Positions 47,464 through 56,407 of a stretch of 64,000 nt of DNA are shown here, in pieces. The notes under the pieces are model-generated. The model searched no databases, was not told the DNA's origin, and saw only the letters and a list, made by a program, of their open reading frames with translations. The stretch is from assembly GCF_007197775.1 (NCBI RefSeq), contig NZ_CP041638.1:2480001-2544000 (forward strand), read 5' to 3'. The stretch is from Thalassotalea sp. PS06 (GTDB lineage Bacteria > Pseudomonadota > Gammaproteobacteria > Enterobacterales > Alteromonadaceae). The stretch's first letter is position 1, and each line of letters begins with the position of its first letter. The position numbers and the translations under genes are program-made.

Positions 47464-47925
47464 TTAGATTTTGTTTAACCTATCATAAAGGACGATAGAA
47501 CCCGCCACCGAGACATTAAGACTATAGTCACCAGGCAGTTTAATCAGGCGATGGCATTTATCCATAACCTCACGAGTGAGCCCTGACTGCTCATTGCCGA
47601 GCAAATACACACAACGGTGAGGATGTTGAAATTTACCAATATCGACGGCTTTATCGTCCAATTCTACACCAACAAGCTGCGTATCATAGGGCAGATGAGC
47701 GATTAAATCGTCAATATCCTGATAATGAAATAATGGGATTTTTTGCCAGGCATTAACCACATCTGAGGTTTGCTTTTTATATTTGCTGCCGAGCGTGAAA
47801 ATAAATGAAGCACCGAGAATATATGCGCTGCGCCACAGGGTGCCAATATTTTCCGGATCTTTTTGGTTAACAATGCCAATGCCAAAAAATCCGTCTTGTG
47901 GGTAGGTTTGTTTTAATCTGGCCAT
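47464..47925 (-). CDS. SpoU/TrmH-type RNA 2'-O-methyltransferase
   Basis: 153 residues. The SPOUT knot motifs are visible: NPENIGTLWRSAYILG near the start (residues about 24-39), VYLLGNEQSGLTREVM (about 107-122) and the SAM-binding tail KLPGDYSLNVSVAGSIVLYDRL. The size matches the compact TrmH/TrmL-like subgroup without an N-terminal substrate domain. It methylates a ribose in tRNA or rRNA; the exact target is not known. It is encoded alone, upstream of a hairpin-rich gap and dnaJ. Confidence 0.88.
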   Translation of the reverse strand: MARLKQTYPQDGFFGIGIVNQKDPENIGTLWRSAYILGASFIFTLGSKYKKQTSDVVNAWQKIPLFHYQDIDDLIAHLPYDTQLVGVELDDKAVDIGKFQHPHRCVYLLGNEQSGLTREVMDKCHRLIKLPGDYSLNVSVAGSIVLYDRLNKI

Positions 47926-47974
47926 ACGTTCTCTTCTGACACAAATATTGCCACGTAGCTAAAATGGATATCCA

Positions 47975-48245
47975 GCACTTGTGCAAACCCTTACTAGCAC
48001 CGTCCATGGCTCGTAAGGATTAGTAAAGGGATTTACTATATGTCGATATATCATGGAGGCAATATCTCGACTAAGTATGTCCATGTGCAAACCCTCCCTT
48101 GAATCGATTGTCAGTTCCAGACACAATCGATATATCTACATCCTTGTAGGTAACCATCCATGGTGCGGGAGGAAAGATACAGGGATGTATTGAATGTCGA
48201 GATATCATGGAGGCAATATCTCGACTAAGCACATCCCTGTGCAAA
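47975..48245. repeat. Hairpin chain with two copies of a nested module
   Basis: Successive hairpins: 47975-47984 (GCAC/GTGC), 47989-48018 (CCTTAC/GTAAGG), 48021-48038 (TAGTAAA/TTTACTA), 48042-48071 (GTCGATATAT/ATATCTCGAC with one mismatch), 48103-48131 (ATCGATTGT/ACAATCGAT), 48136-48149 (CTACA/TGTAG), 48153-48164 (ACCA/TGGT), and a nested pair in which ACAGGGATGT (48179-48188) pairs with ACATCCCTGT (48231-48240) around GTCGAGATAT/ATATCTCGAC (48196-48225). The loop CATGGAGGCA is shared by the two large hairpins, and TTGTGCAAA/TGTGCAAA recurs three times. Confidence 0.75.
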
Positions 48246-48268
48246 AAAGCAGGCCGGAGCCTGCTTTT
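48243..48268 (-). terminator. Rho-independent terminator after dnaJ
   Basis: Stem AAAAGCAGGC / GCCTGCTTTT with a CGGA loop; T run on the minus strand. It overlaps the last codons' downstream edge, a few bases after the dnaJ stop. Confidence 0.85.
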
Positions 48269-48271
48269 AAC

Positions 48272-49408
48272 TTATTTTAAACTGTCGAAAAAATTCTTCA
48301 CACCGTCAAAAAAGCCCTGCTCCTTTGGACGATATCGGGCAGCATCTTTACCTGTGCCCATACTCTCTTCGAGTTTTTCCAGCAATTCCCGCTGCTCTGA
48401 TGTTAAGTTAACCGGGGTTTCCACCACAACTTTACACATCAAATCACCGGTAATGGAACTGCGTACCGATTTCACCCCTTTTCCACGTAAACGGAACATC
48501 TTGCCGGTTTGCGTTTCTTTAGGGATCTTCAGTTTGACTTTACCTTCTAAAGTCGGCACTTCAATCTCACCGCCTAACGCTGCGGTTGTAAAACCAATCG
48601 GTACTTCACAGTACAAGTGGTTATCGTCACGAACAAAAATATTATGGTCGCGAACATTAACCTGAACGTATAAATCACCCGGAGGCGCGCCATGCTCGCC
48701 TGCTTCACCTTCGCCAGTTAAGCGAATGCGATCGCCGGTATCAACGCCAGCTGGAATTTTTGCCGAAAGTGTCTTAGTCTTTTTAACTCGACCTTCACCG
48801 TGACAAGAGTTACAAGGGTCTTTAATCACCTTACCGCTACCTGAACAGGTTGGACAGGTTTGCTGCACCGCGAATAACCCCTGACGCATTTGCACCTGAC
48901 CATGACCATGACAGGTTGGACAGGTTGATGCCGAAGAACCAGACTTAGCACCGCTACCGTCACAAGGCTCACAACTTACGTAAGTAGGGACCTGAAGTTC
49001 AACGGTTTTACCTTTAACCGCTTCTTCCAAAGACATGTCAAGGTTATAACGTAAATCTGCACCGCGACGGGCGCGAGACTGGCCCCCGCGACCACGACCG
49101 CCACCGAAAATATCGCCGAATACATCGCCAAAGATATCGCCAAAATCAGCGCCACCACCAAAGCCACCGGGGCCCTGACCTTGTTCAAACGCGGCATGAC
49201 CATATTGGTCATAAGCCGCACGCTTTTGACTGTCATTAAGCACTTCGTAGGCTTCTTTAACCTTTTTAAATTGCTCTTCCTTTTCCTTATCGCCTTTGGT
49301 GCGATCCGGATGGAATTTCATTGCAAGGCGTTTATAGGCCTTTTTAATATCGCGCTCAGATGCATCCTTGGCGACACCCAGCACTTCGTAATAATCAGTT
49401 TTTGCCAT
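48272..49408 (-). CDS. dnaJ: Co-chaperone DnaJ (Hsp40)
   Basis: 378 residues. The J domain (1-70) contains the HPD triad in [11 protein letters not shown] Gly/Phe-rich linker follows ([26 protein letters not shown]). Four CxxCxGxG zinc repeats are intact ([32 protein letters not shown], about residues 145-215), then the two client-binding beta domains. DnaJ delivers unfolded proteins to DnaK and stimulates its ATPase. It follows dnaK by 120 bases that contain two hairpins, so it is probably expressed from the dnaK promoter at reduced level. Confidence 0.98.
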   Translation of the reverse strand: MAKTDYYEVLGVAKDASERDIKKAYKRLAMKFHPDRTKGDKEKEEQFKKVKEAYEVLNDSQKRAAYDQYGHAAFEQGQGPGGFGGGADFGDIFGDVFGDIFGGGRGRGGQSRARRGADLRYNLDMSLEEAVKGKTVELQVPTYVSCEPCDGSGAKSGSSASTCPTCHGHGQVQMRQGLFAVQQTCPTCSGSGKVIKDPCNSCHGEGRVKKTKTLSAKIPAGVDTGDRIRLTGEGEAGEHGAPPGDLYVQVNVRDHNIFVRDDNHLYCEVPIGFTTAALGGEIEVPTLEGKVKLKIPKETQTGKMFRLRGKGVKSVRSSITGDLMCKVVVETPVNLTSEQRELLEKLEESMGTGKDAARYRPKEQGFFDGVKNFFDSLK

Positions 49409-49436
49409 AGTCTTTGTACTGCTTATTGGTTAAAAC

Positions 49437-49508
49437 AAATAAAGCGCTAAACAATAGAGCGCTTTATTTCATTGGCTAAAAGTAGCGCCTGAATTCATTC
49501 CAGGCGCT
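49437..49508 (-). terminator. Double hairpin between dnaK and dnaJ (possible attenuator)
   Basis: Two stems: AGCGCCTG / CAGGCGCT (49484-49491 with 49501-49508), then AAATAAAGCGCT / AGCGCTTTATTT (49437-49448 with 49458-49469). In the minus direction the second ends in a U-rich tail. They would reduce read-through from dnaK into dnaJ or protect the dnaK message. Confidence 0.6.
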
Positions 49509-49528
49509 GGATAAGTGAATTATATCAA

Positions 49529-51451
49529 TTACTTCTTATCGTCTTTAACTTCTTCAAACTCAGCGTCAACGACGTCTTCTGCTGGTTGTGCCTGCTCTGC
49601 ATCAGCCTGTGGAGCTTCAGCGCCCTGTGCCTGAGCTTTTGCCTGAGCGATTTCCATTAATTTTGCAGATGCTTCGATAACCGCTTGCGATTTAGCATCG
49701 ATGGCTTCTTTGTCTTCGCCTTTGATTACATCTTCAAGCTCTTTTACTGCCGCTTCAATTTTGTCTTTATCTTCAGCTGGCAAGTCATCACCGGCTTCTT
49801 CAACCTGCTTGCGCGTCGCATGGACAAGACCATCAGCCTGGTTACGAGCCGTTACCAGCTCTTCGAACTTGGCATCGGCATCAGCATTGGCTTCCGCATC
49901 ACGTACCATTTGCTCTACTTCATCATCAGACAGACCTGAAGAGGCTTTAATAGTGATCTTCTGCTCTTTACCTGTGTTCTTGTCTTTCGCCGTTACGTGC
50001 AGGATACCATCAGCATCGATGTCGAAAGTCACTTCGATTTGTGGCATACCACGAGGCGCTGGGTCAATACCTTCAAGGTTGAACTGACCAAGAGACTTGT
50101 TCAATGATGCTTGCTTACGCTCACCCTGAACAACGTGTACCGTTACCGCCGCCTGGTTGTCTTCAGCCGTTGAGAACACCTGAGATTGCTTAGTAGGAAT
50201 CGTGGTGTTTTTCTCGATAACTTTAGTCATCACACCACCCATGGTTTCAATACCAAGAGATAGTGGCGTAACGTCAAGTAGAAGTACGTCAGTAACGTCA
50301 CCAGAAAGAACGCCTGCCTGAACCGCAGCACCCGAAGCTACTGCTTCATCAGGGTTAACGTCTTTGCGTGGCTCTTTACCGAAGAAATCGGTAACTGCTT
50401 TTTGAACAAGAGGCATACGAGTCTGACCACCAACCAAGATAATGTCAGTAACGTCAGAGGTGGATAAATCAGCATCCTGTAGAGCGATTTTTAATGGCTC
50501 AAGGGTTGCTTTAACCATGTCTTCAACCAAAGACTCAAGCTTAGCGCGGGTTACTTTGATGTTCATGTGCTTAGGACCTGAAGCATCAGCCGTAATGTAC
50601 GGTAAGTTTACGTCGGTCTGTTGTGCTGAAGATAGCTCACATTTAGCTTTCTCTGCCGCTTCTTTCAGACGTTGCATTGCCAGTGGGTCTTTAGTTAGAT
50701 CCATGCCCTGCTCTTTCTTGAATTCTTCAACAAGGTAGTTGATTAGACGGTTATCGAAGTCTTCACCACCTAAGTGAGTGTCACCATTAGTCGCAAGTAC
50801 TTCAAAGGTGTGCTCGCCTTCAACTTCATCAATCTCGATGATAGAGATATCGAACGTACCACCACCAAGGTCATATACCGCAACAACACGGTCACCCTGT
50901 TGCTTATCCATACCGTAAGCAAGAGCCGCAGCGGTTGGCTCATTGATAATACGCTTAACATCTAAACCTGCGATACGACCAGCATCTTTCGTAGCTTGGC
51001 GCTGAGAATCGTTAAAATAAGCAGGTACTGTGATAACCGCTTCAGTAACTTCTTCACCTAAGAAGTCTTCAGCCGTTTTCTTCATTTTCTTAAGAACTTC
51101 AGCAGAAACCTGTGGTGGCGCCATTTGCTCACCTTTTGCTTCAACCCAGGCATCACCGTTGTCGGCTTTTATGATACCAAAAGGCATGATGCCGATATCA
51201 CGCTGAACTTCTTTGTCTTCAAAACGACGACCGATCAAACGCTTGATCGCGAATAGTGTATTTTCAGGGTTAGTCACTGCCTGACGCTTAGCTGGCTGAC
51301 CAACTAAGGTTTCACCTTCTGCCGTGTAAGCAATAATTGAAGGAGTCGTGCGATCGCCTTCTGCGTTCTCAATGACACGAACTTTGTCGCCGTCTAGTAC
51401 AGCAACACATGAGTTAGTAGTCCCTAGGTCAATACCTATAATTTTGCCCAT
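49529..51451 (-). CDS. dnaK: Chaperone DnaK (Hsp70)
   Basis: 640 residues. The Hsp70 signatures are complete: [14 protein letters not shown] at the N-terminus, [14 protein letters not shown], and [25 protein letters not shown], the linker [16 protein letters not shown] and an acidic C-terminus ending EEVKDDKK mark a canonical DnaK. It binds exposed hydrophobic stretches under ATP control with DnaJ and GrpE. A sigma-32-type promoter about 55 bases upstream (51504-51531) explains heat-shock induction; dnaJ follows on the same strand. Confidence 0.99.
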   Translation of the reverse strand: MGKIIGIDLGTTNSCVAVLDGDKVRVIENAEGDRTTPSIIAYTAEGETLVGQPAKRQAVTNPENTLFAIKRLIGRRFEDKEVQRDIGIMPFGIIKADNGDAWVEAKGEQMAPPQVSAEVLKKMKKTAEDFLGEEVTEAVITVPAYFNDSQRQATKDAGRIAGLDVKRIINEPTAAALAYGMDKQQGDRVVAVYDLGGGTFDISIIEIDEVEGEHTFEVLATNGDTHLGGEDFDNRLINYLVEEFKKEQGMDLTKDPLAMQRLKEAAEKAKCELSSAQQTDVNLPYITADASGPKHMNIKVTRAKLESLVEDMVKATLEPLKIALQDADLSTSDVTDIILVGGQTRMPLVQKAVTDFFGKEPRKDVNPDEAVASGAAVQAGVLSGDVTDVLLLDVTPLSLGIETMGGVMTKVIEKNTTIPTKQSQVFSTAEDNQAAVTVHVVQGERKQASLNKSLGQFNLEGIDPAPRGMPQIEVTFDIDADGILHVTAKDKNTGKEQKITIKASSGLSDDEVEQMVRDAEANADADAKFEELVTARNQADGLVHATRKQVEEAGDDLPAEDKDKIEAAVKELEDVIKGEDKEAIDAKSQAVIEASAKLMEIAQAKAQAQGAEAPQADAEQAQPAEDVVDAEFEEVKDDKK

Positions 51452-51503
51452 CTTGAGGATCTCCGAAAAACATAAAATATGATAAAAAATTTGATACTTC
51501 TTT

Positions 51504-51531
51504 TAGTGGGGGACGGCTATTTATTTTTCAA
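51504..51531 (-). promoter_or_regulatory. Sigma-32 (heat-shock) promoter of dnaK
   Basis: On the minus strand TTGAAA (51526-51531), a 14-base spacer, CCCCACTA (51504-51511). This matches the sigma-32 consensus CTTGAAA / CCCCATnT with one or two mismatches. It is about 55 bases before the dnaK start codon. Confidence 0.8.
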
Positions 51532-51628
51532 CGGGAAGAATGAAAAAAAATGAAAAAAAGTGGTAAATCCCTTAAAAAAATTGCGGATTTATCAATATTG
51601 AGGGTTTCTAAGAGGATTCGGTCGTTGA

Positions 51629-52684
51629 TTAAGAGGACGAGACTTGCTGGCTCTCTTCACTTTTGCGGTCAGCAAAACGCTCCATAATTTCTAGAATTTG
51701 TTGTTCACAGGCAATAAACTGAGGCACTAATTCCGGGTCAAAATGCTTACCCGCCTGATTCTGCAGATATTCAAAGGTTTTATCTAATGGCCAGGCTTCT
51801 TTGTAGGGACGTTCTGAGGTCAAAGCATCAAAGACATCGGCGATAGCAACAATTCTCGCACTTAGAGGAATATCCTCGCCTATCGTGCCATGGGGGTACC
51901 CGCTGCCATCAAATTTTTCATGATGGTACAGAGCTATCTCGCGCGCCATCTGCAATAATTCTGAGGAGTGCTTACCGATAATGTCAGCGCCATATTGGAC
52001 GTGGCGCTGCATTTCCTGCCACTCTTCATCATTGAGCTTTCCGGGTTTGAGCAGAATTTTATCAGGAATGCCGATTTTTCCGACATCATGCATTGGTGCG
52101 GCGTTATAAAGAATGTCGACCCAATTATCCGGCGCATTAATTTGCTCCGCTAAAAGCTTGGAATAACGACTCATGCGAATAACATGCATTCCGGTTTCAT
52201 TATCCTTGTATTCCGCTGCTCGTCCGAGGCGGTCAATGATCTCACGCCGGGTCTGTTCGATTTCCCGGGTGCGCTCTTTAACTTTCAGTTCAAGTTCACG
52301 CTGCTGGTTATACAAGGACAAATGGGTTTTCACCCGAGCCAAAACAATCGGCACACTAACCGGCTTACTAATGTAATCGACAGCGCCTAGCTCCAGCCCC
52401 ACCTGTTCATCTTCAATAGCCGTTTTTGCGGTAATAAAAATCACCGGAATATCGACGGTAAGAGGATTGGCTTTGAGCAGGCGACAGACTTCATGACCAT
52501 CCATACCTGGCATCATGATATCAAGAAGAATTAAATCCGGTTTATCGGGTCCGGCGACGATTTTTAACGCCAACTGCCCCGACAATGCCGCTTTTACTCG
52601 ATAATGTTGTTTTAAAATACCATTGAGAACGTCAATATTTTCCGGGTTATCATCGACGATTAAGATGGTCGCCTTTGGCTCCAT
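51629..52684 (-). CDS. HD-GYP response regulator (putative c-di-GMP phosphodiesterase)
   Basis: 351 residues from the ATG at 52684, which has GAGG just upstream; a TTG at 52693 is less likely. The receiver domain (about 5-120) has the phosphoacceptor Asp in LILLDIMMPGMDG and the Lys in YISKPVS. A coiled segment (LELKVKERTREIEQTRREI) leads to the HD-GYP domain, with HDVGK, and HHEKFDGSGYP with the intact GYP motif. Such proteins degrade c-di-GMP when phosphorylated. It lies between dnaK and grpE but is insulated from grpE by a terminator. No cognate histidine kinase is in the window. Confidence 0.93.
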   Translation of the reverse strand: MEPKATILIVDDNPENIDVLNGILKQHYRVKAALSGQLALKIVAGPDKPDLILLDIMMPGMDGHEVCRLLKANPLTVDIPVIFITAKTAIEDEQVGLELGAVDYISKPVSVPIVLARVKTHLSLYNQQRELELKVKERTREIEQTRREIIDRLGRAAEYKDNETGMHVIRMSRYSKLLAEQINAPDNWVDILYNAAPMHDVGKIGIPDKILLKPGKLNDEEWQEMQRHVQYGADIIGKHSSELLQMAREIALYHHEKFDGSGYPHGTIGEDIPLSARIVAIADVFDALTSERPYKEAWPLDKTFEYLQNQAGKHFDPELVPQFIACEQQILEIMERFADRKSEESQQVSSS

Positions 52685-52829
52685 AGACCTCAATTTCCCC
52701 CGTAAAAAATTAACTTATTGAAATAATAGCAAGGGTATTAATAAGTTACTTAACTGTCTAATTTACTTATTATAAGCCTTGGTATAACCAATATTAGTTC
52801 ATGGAATCCGATTTCGAGAAAGTGCGGAT

Positions 52830-52860
52830 AAAAAAAAGCAGATCCGAAGATCTGCCTTTT
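52830..52860 (-). terminator. Rho-independent terminator after grpE
   Basis: Stem GCAGATC / GATCTGC (52838-52844 with 52849-52855) with a CGAA tetraloop and a T run on the minus strand. It lies 20 bases after the grpE stop and separates it from the HD-GYP gene. Confidence 0.87.
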
Positions 52861-52879
52861 TAAGTTTCCGGGTAATAGA

Positions 52880-53521
52880 CTATTTAGAAACCATTACCAT
52901 GGCTGGGCGCAATAAACGGCCATTTAGCTCATAACCTTTTTGCATGACTGCGATCACAGTATTTGCGTCAACACCTTCAACTGGCTGCATTGACATTGCC
53001 TGATGTAATTCCGGGTTAAAGGGTTGGTCTTTCGGGTCGACCACGTTAACGCCAAACTTATCCAAAGCTGCTAACAAGCTTTGCAGCGTTAATTCGATAC
53101 CTTCAATCATCGCTTTATTTGATTCATCGTCTTTATCGATATTTTCAAGACCACGTTCAAGGTTATCGACAACGACTAATAATTCACCGGCAAATTTTTC
53201 TAAAGCAAATTTTTTAGCTTTATCAACTTCCTGAGCGGAACGACGACGAATGTTATCAACTTCAGCTTTGGCACGGATCACAGAGTCTTTCTGACCATCG
53301 ATAGTCGCTTGTGCTGCTGCAAGCTTTTGCTCTAACTCAGCAATCTTTTGCTGCTCTTCACTAAGCTCTGCAACTACCTGCTCTTCTACCACTTCACCTT
53401 CAACCGCTTGCTCAGCGGTTTCTGCAACCACTTCCTCGGCAGCTTGTTGCTCGGTGTTCTCTTCCATTTCAGCTTGTGCTTTCACAGTCTCTTCGCCGTG
53501 ATTTTTTGACTCAGTCGTCAT
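52880..53521 (-). CDS. grpE: Nucleotide exchange factor GrpE
   Basis: 213 residues from the ATG at 53521, which has GGAG seven bases upstream; the TTG four codons earlier is rejected. The N-terminal third is acidic and Glu/Gln/Val-rich. A long coiled coil follows (about 60-125), including [20 protein letters not shown]. The C-terminal beta domain has the GrpE end motif [18 protein letters not shown]. GrpE releases ADP from DnaK and acts as a thermosensor. It has its own sigma-32 promoter, and it lies upstream of dnaK with the HD-GYP gene between, and is divergent from nadK. Confidence 0.97.
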   Translation of the reverse strand: MTTESKNHGEETVKAQAEMEENTEQQAAEEVVAETAEQAVEGEVVEEQVVAELSEEQQKIAELEQKLAAAQATIDGQKDSVIRAKAEVDNIRRRSAQEVDKAKKFALEKFAGELLVVVDNLERGLENIDKDDESNKAMIEGIELTLQSLLAALDKFGVNVVDPKDQPFNPELHQAMSMQPVEGVDANTVIAVMQKGYELNGRLLRPAMVMVSK

Positions 53522-53554
53522 TGATAACTCCAATAAAACCTGTATTGCTGGTAA

Positions 53555-53582
53555 TTATGGGGATTGAAAAAATAGGATCAAG
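53555..53582 (-). promoter_or_regulatory. Sigma-32 (heat-shock) promoter of grpE
   Basis: On the minus strand CTTGATC (53576-53582), a 13-base spacer, CCCCATAA (53555-53562). This is close to consensus, with a perfect CCCCAT, about 35 bases before the grpE start. The MITE derivative at 53611-53712 begins about 30 bases further upstream. Confidence 0.82.
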
Positions 53583-53610
53583 CCTTAACGATAAGAAAAA
53601 TCTTTCTTTA

Positions 53611-53712
53611 TACCAATCCCACTAAAATAGAACGACGATATCAATGAAATCTATGCTGAATCTCAACCTAAGCCCTAACTCTCAGTTGGGCAAAAATTTA
53701 ATGGGATTGGTA
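53611..53712. mobile_element. Internally deleted derivative of the 263-bp MITE-like family
   Basis: It begins TACCAATCCCACTAA and ends TTAATGGGATTGGTA, with TTA flanking both ends. Length 102 bases. The right 85 bases match one end of the full copies and the rest of the interior is missing, so it is a deletion derivative that kept both ends. It lies between grpE and nadK. Confidence 0.75.
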
Positions 53713-53803
53713 TTACTTGGGAAATTTTTATGCGACACTGCCACTATTAGAATAATTATTGTTAAAAGCCCGCAAGTTACGGGCAAAAATACGCTGAAAT
53801 AAC

Positions 53804-54685
53804 ATGACACAACAATACAAAACCATCGGCCTGATTGGCAAACCCGATCACAGTGGCGCCCTGGCGACAATAAAGTCTCTATTAACCTTTTTATCCGATA
53901 AAGGTTATCAGGTACTGGTGGAAAATACCGTTGCCCGACAAATCGAACTGGCTTCTAAGCAAGCTCGCGACATTACCGAGATAGGTGAATTGGCAGACCT
54001 TGCCATTGTTGTTGGTGGTGACGGTTATATGCTTGGTGCTGCAAGGGTTCTGGCGCGCTATAACATTGCCGTCGTTGGTGTAAACCGAGGTAACCTTGGA
54101 TTTCTGACCGATATCTCTCCAGATAACCTATTCGATCCGTTACAGGAAATCCTCCAGGGACGATCGAAAACCGAGCATCGATTCTTAATTCAGGCGGAAG
54201 TTTACCGCCACGGCAAATTAAAAAGTGCCAATAGTGCGGTAAACGAAGCAGTACTTCACCCGGGTAAAGTTGCATCGATGATGGAATTTGAAGTCTATCT
54301 TGATGATGTATTTATGTTCTCTCAGCGTTCCGATGGCTTGATCATTTCAACACCAACAGGCTCTACGGCTTATAGCATGTCAGCGGGTGGTTCGATATTA
54401 ACCCCAAATCTAAACGCGCTTACCCTAGTGCCAATGTTCCCGCACACCCTGACATCAAGACCGATTGTCGTAGATGGCGATTCGGTATTAAAACTTGTTG
54501 TTGCCACCAATAATTCGGAAGACTTACAAGTCAGTTGCGATGGTCATGTGATTCTTGCGGTTATGCCGGGTGATGAGATCATCATTAAAAAATGCGAGCA
54601 AACCTTAAGATTGGTTCACCCGCTTGATCATGATTATTTCAATGTTTTGAGAAGTAAATTAAGTTGGGGTAACAAGATTTACTAA
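53804..54685 (+). CDS. nadK: NAD kinase
   Basis: 293 residues (E. coli 292). The signature [14 protein letters not shown] is near residue 69, then [11 protein letters not shown], and the central motif [21 protein letters not shown]. NadK phosphorylates NAD to NADP using ATP. Its position divergent from grpE is common in gammaproteobacteria. recN, often its next neighbour, is absent here. The ATG at 53804 directly follows AT-rich sequence; I see no strong ribosome-binding site (GGG around -20 is too far). Confidence 0.97.
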   Translation: MTQQYKTIGLIGKPDHSGALATIKSLLTFLSDKGYQVLVENTVARQIELASKQARDITEIGELADLAIVVGGDGYMLGAARVLARYNIAVVGVNRGNLGFLTDISPDNLFDPLQEILQGRSKTEHRFLIQAEVYRHGKLKSANSAVNEAVLHPGKVASMMEFEVYLDDVFMFSQRSDGLIISTPTGSTAYSMSAGGSILTPNLNALTLVPMFPHTLTSRPIVVDGDSVLKLVVATNNSEDLQVSCDGHVILAVMPGDEIIIKKCEQTLRLVHPLDHDYFNVLRSKLSWGNKIY

Positions 54686-55186
54686 CAAACTGATCCAGCG
54701 ATGCAATGACTGCCACTGACGTCGATATTTATGCGTTAAACTACGCCCTTGCACCGACTAAAATGAAGCGATTTATACCAATCCCACTAAGTTTGTGCAC
54801 AACTCAGAGTTAGGGCAGAGGTTCAGTTACAACATAGATTTCGTTGATATAGTCATTCTATATTAATGAAATATAGGGCAGTAAATGGGCCTCTCACTAA
54901 CTCCCTACGGGTGAGTTTTAAAGGCATTTATCCTGCGTTACTGATTTTGACAATGGAGTGACCATTCTCTGCAATCAAAGCCTTGTCTAAAAGCCTTTAA
55001 ATTCTCACTGAGTGAGCAATAATTTAATGGGATTGGTATTAGTGATAAGCCTTAAATCTTTGTCCACTAAAAGGCGCAATTATTTTAACCATACTTTGTT
55101 TTTCAATAACGCTTAGCTGTTATTAAAAATTACCGGTCATTCCCTTTACACATTCCGTGCAAAAGCACAATAATAGATAAAGGACG
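54686..55186. other. Intergenic region between nadK and the patatin gene
   Basis: About 500 bases. It contains MITE copy 2 (54776-55038) and a run of AT-rich sequence that must carry the patatin promoter. No terminator for nadK is clear. Confidence 0.65.
54776..55038. mobile_element. MITE-like element, full copy 2 (263 bp)
   Basis: It begins TACCAATCCCACTAA, ends TTAATGGGATTGGTA, and has TTA flanking both ends. It is the same length and orientation as the copy at 9749-10011 and nearly identical to it. Confidence 0.85.
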
Positions 55187-55210
55187 ATGTTGAAATTGAA
55201 CAAAGAATAA
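55187..55210 (+). promoter_or_regulatory. Seven-codon mini-ORF abutting the patatin start
   Basis: AAGGACG is followed by ATG TTG AAA TTG AAC AAA GAA TAA, and the TAA is directly followed by the patatin ATG, in the same frame. The AGGA is two bases from the ATG but five bases from the second-codon TTG. A leader of this kind would couple the patatin start to termination of the mini-ORF. Confidence 0.4.
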
Positions 55211-56377
55211 ATGGTAAACAAAAAAAGTTACAAAGGATGTAAAACCGCACTGATGCTAACTGGTGGTGGCGCCAGGGCTGCTTATCAGGTCGGTGTGTTA
55301 AAGGCCATTGCCAGTTACATGCCGAGAAACCATGGCATTCCTTTTCCCATCATCTGCGGTACCTCTGCAGGAGCCATTAATGCTACAACCATTGCCTGTT
55401 ATGCATCCTGCTTTCATCTCGGTGTTCGCAAATTAGAATGGGTCTGGAAAAACTTACACACCTCTCATATTTATCACAGCACCGCCGGGAAAGTGTTCGG
55501 TAACATCATCGCCGGTTTTCTCAGTAACTTTGGTGCCCAATACGCGACCCCTAAGTCATATAGCCTGCTAAACAATGCGCCGCTTCGAGATTTACTCAAT
55601 GAAGTCGTCGACTTCAAGCGCATTGATATCAACATTTTAAACGACTACCTGTCTTCGATTGCGATAACCGCATCAAGCTACTCCTGCGGCGATTCAATCA
55701 GCTTCTATCAGGCCGATAAATCCATTGAACCCTGGCAGCGGGCAAAAAGGCGCGGGGTTCAATGCCAGCTCAATACCGAACACTTGATGGCGTCTTCCTC
55801 GATTCCTTTGATATTTCCGCCCATTAGAATCAATCAAAAACATTATGGTGATGGCTCTGTAAACCAATTGTCGCCATTGAGCCCGCCGATTCATCTCGGT
55901 GCTGAACGTATCTTTATGGTAGGTGTTGAACAACCCGAAGAAGAATCCGAGCTGTATAATCACATCATTAATCAGCAAAAAAATTACCCTCCATCAGTCG
56001 CAACGGTTGCCGGCCATTTAATGGATACGGTATTTGCGGAAACATTGAATAGTGATCTGGAACGATTAAAACGGGTAAATCGTACCGTTGAACTCATTGA
56101 TAAAAGTAAGCGAGAACTGCAATCAGAGTTGCGCCCCATCGATACCTTGTTGATAAATCCAAGCAAAAATTTCAATCGGATAGCACAGCAACATTATGGT
56201 GAATTGAACTGGCCTTTAAGGTTATTGTTACGTTTTATGGGGGCGACGCAGGATTCAGAGTCGAGTTTAACCTCTTATATTTTGTTTGAACAAGATTACT
56301 GCAAAAAACTGATACAGGTGGGCTATCAGGATGCAATGGAAAAGGAACAGCAAATTCGCGAATTTTTATCCCTATGA
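55211..56377 (+). CDS. Patatin-like phospholipase
   Basis: 388 residues. The patatin motifs are intact: oxyanion loop GGGARAAYQVG near residue 18, nucleophile elbow GTSAG near residue 52 (Ser of the Ser-Asp dyad), and the Asp in YGDGSVNQLSP near residue 217. The protein is basic and has no signal peptide, so it acts in the cytoplasm or at the inner leaflet. Family members release fatty acids from phospholipids. The ATG lacks its own ribosome-binding site but follows a seven-codon mini-ORF, so translation may be coupled to it. It converges on the antiporter gene. Confidence 0.9.
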   Translation: MVNKKSYKGCKTALMLTGGGARAAYQVGVLKAIASYMPRNHGIPFPIICGTSAGAINATTIACYASCFHLGVRKLEWVWKNLHTSHIYHSTAGKVFGNIIAGFLSNFGAQYATPKSYSLLNNAPLRDLLNEVVDFKRIDINILNDYLSSIAITASSYSCGDSISFYQADKSIEPWQRAKRRGVQCQLNTEHLMASSSIPLIFPPIRINQKHYGDGSVNQLSPLSPPIHLGAERIFMVGVEQPEEESELYNHIINQQKNYPPSVATVAGHLMDTVFAETLNSDLERLKRVNRTVELIDKSKRELQSELRPIDTLLINPSKNFNRIAQQHYGELNWPLRLLLRFMGATQDSESSLTSYILFEQDYCKKLIQVGYQDAMEKEQQIREFLSL

Positions 56378-56407
56378 ACTCATTAAACTAAGCGAAGAAA
56401 ACCAGCG

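Larger units (their letters stand above)
47926..48271. other. Intergenic region between SpoU gene and dnaJ with a hairpin chain
   Basis: 346 bases with no gene. Almost all of it (47975-48245) is a chain of hairpins, then the dnaJ terminator at 48243-48268. The SpoU promoter must lie in the first 50 bases or within the chain. Confidence 0.7.
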
